The notes below the pieces were generated by a model. The model did not search any database. It was given only the letters and a program-made list of their open reading frames with translations, and had not been told where the DNA came from. The translations under genes and the position numbers were made by a program. A stretch of DNA of 22,673 bases from Gammaproteobacteria bacterium (GTDB lineage: Bacteria; Pseudomonadota; Gammaproteobacteria; Thiohalobacterales; Thiohalobacteraceae), in NCBI GenBank assembly GCA_016214925.1, contig JACRMO010000253.1, forward strand, positions 1 to 22,673. The letters are read 5' to 3'. Below are positions 22,626 to 22,673 of this stretch, piece by piece. Within the stretch, counting starts at the first letter, position 1. Every line of letters starts with the position of its first letter.

Positions 22626-22673
22626 TCAGGCGGCCTGCGGGATGGGGGCTTCGACAGCGCGTTGACCGGACAC
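22626..22673 (-). CDS. ccoN: C-terminal end of CcoN (cbb3 oxidase catalytic subunit)
   Basis: The last 15 codons and stop of a gene that enters from the right edge read VSGQRAVEAPIPQAA-stop. The call rests on position: ccoN precedes ccoO in this operon almost everywhere, the stop is 12 bases from the ccoO start, and the short polar tail is plausible for CcoN. None of the diagnostic histidines is inside the window. Confidence 0.8.
   Translation of the reverse strand: MSGQRAVEAPIPQAA

Overview
The window looks like a chromosomal segment of a GC-rich gammaproteobacterium, probably a chemolithotrophic sulfur oxidiser of the Chromatiales/Ectothiorhodospiraceae type (inference). The evidence is the conserved gammaproteobacterial gene order topA-smg-dprA-LysM // def-fmt-rsmB-DUF4390-ntrY-ntrX, a sulfur-trafficking pair (single-domain rhodanese and a DsrE2-like protein), and a cbb3-type cytochrome oxidase operon. 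No tRNA, rRNA, CRISPR array, intact insertion sequence or prophage was seen.

Layout. Positions 1-5839 are read on the minus strand: the first codons of an unidentified gene (1-42), then tsaC, topA, smg, dprA and a secreted LysM protein. These cover tRNA modification, DNA topology and DNA uptake/processing. An AT-rich divergent promoter region (5840-6038) separates them from a plus-strand run: def, fmt, rsmB, a DUF4390 protein, an NtrY-type sensor kinase, an NtrX-type regulator and a small TPR protein. fmt through the kinase are tightly coupled by ATGA/GTGA overlaps. A convergent LpxL/HtrB-family acyltransferase follows (13525-14403).

From 14557 to 16786 there is a sulfur module: a TtcA-like PP-loop tRNA thiolase on the minus strand, a divergent rhodanese, and a DsrE2-like protein with its own near-consensus promoter, a leader of about 190 nt and a strong terminator. 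A 380-base gap holding an orphan minus-strand terminator precedes pip (proline iminopeptidase) and dtd (D-aminoacyl-tRNA deacylase). A nested palindromic repeat (18518-18600) separates dtd from the convergent cbb3 oxidase operon, which runs on the minus strand from the right edge: ccoN (end only), ccoO, ccoQ, ccoP, ccoG, ccoH (fixH) and a small two-helix membrane protein.

The most notable points are these. Two genes, ccoP and ttcA, end abnormally in ways best explained by frameshifting deletions of tens of bases, each leaving a recognisable family C-terminus in another frame. The NtrX-like regulator lacks the sigma-54 contact loop (GAFTGA), so it probably does not work as a classical sigma-54 activator. 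A very stable hairpin sits directly on the dprA start. The rhodanese/DsrE2 unit has no TusA gene between its two members. I see no clear evidence for a wholly new biological system.
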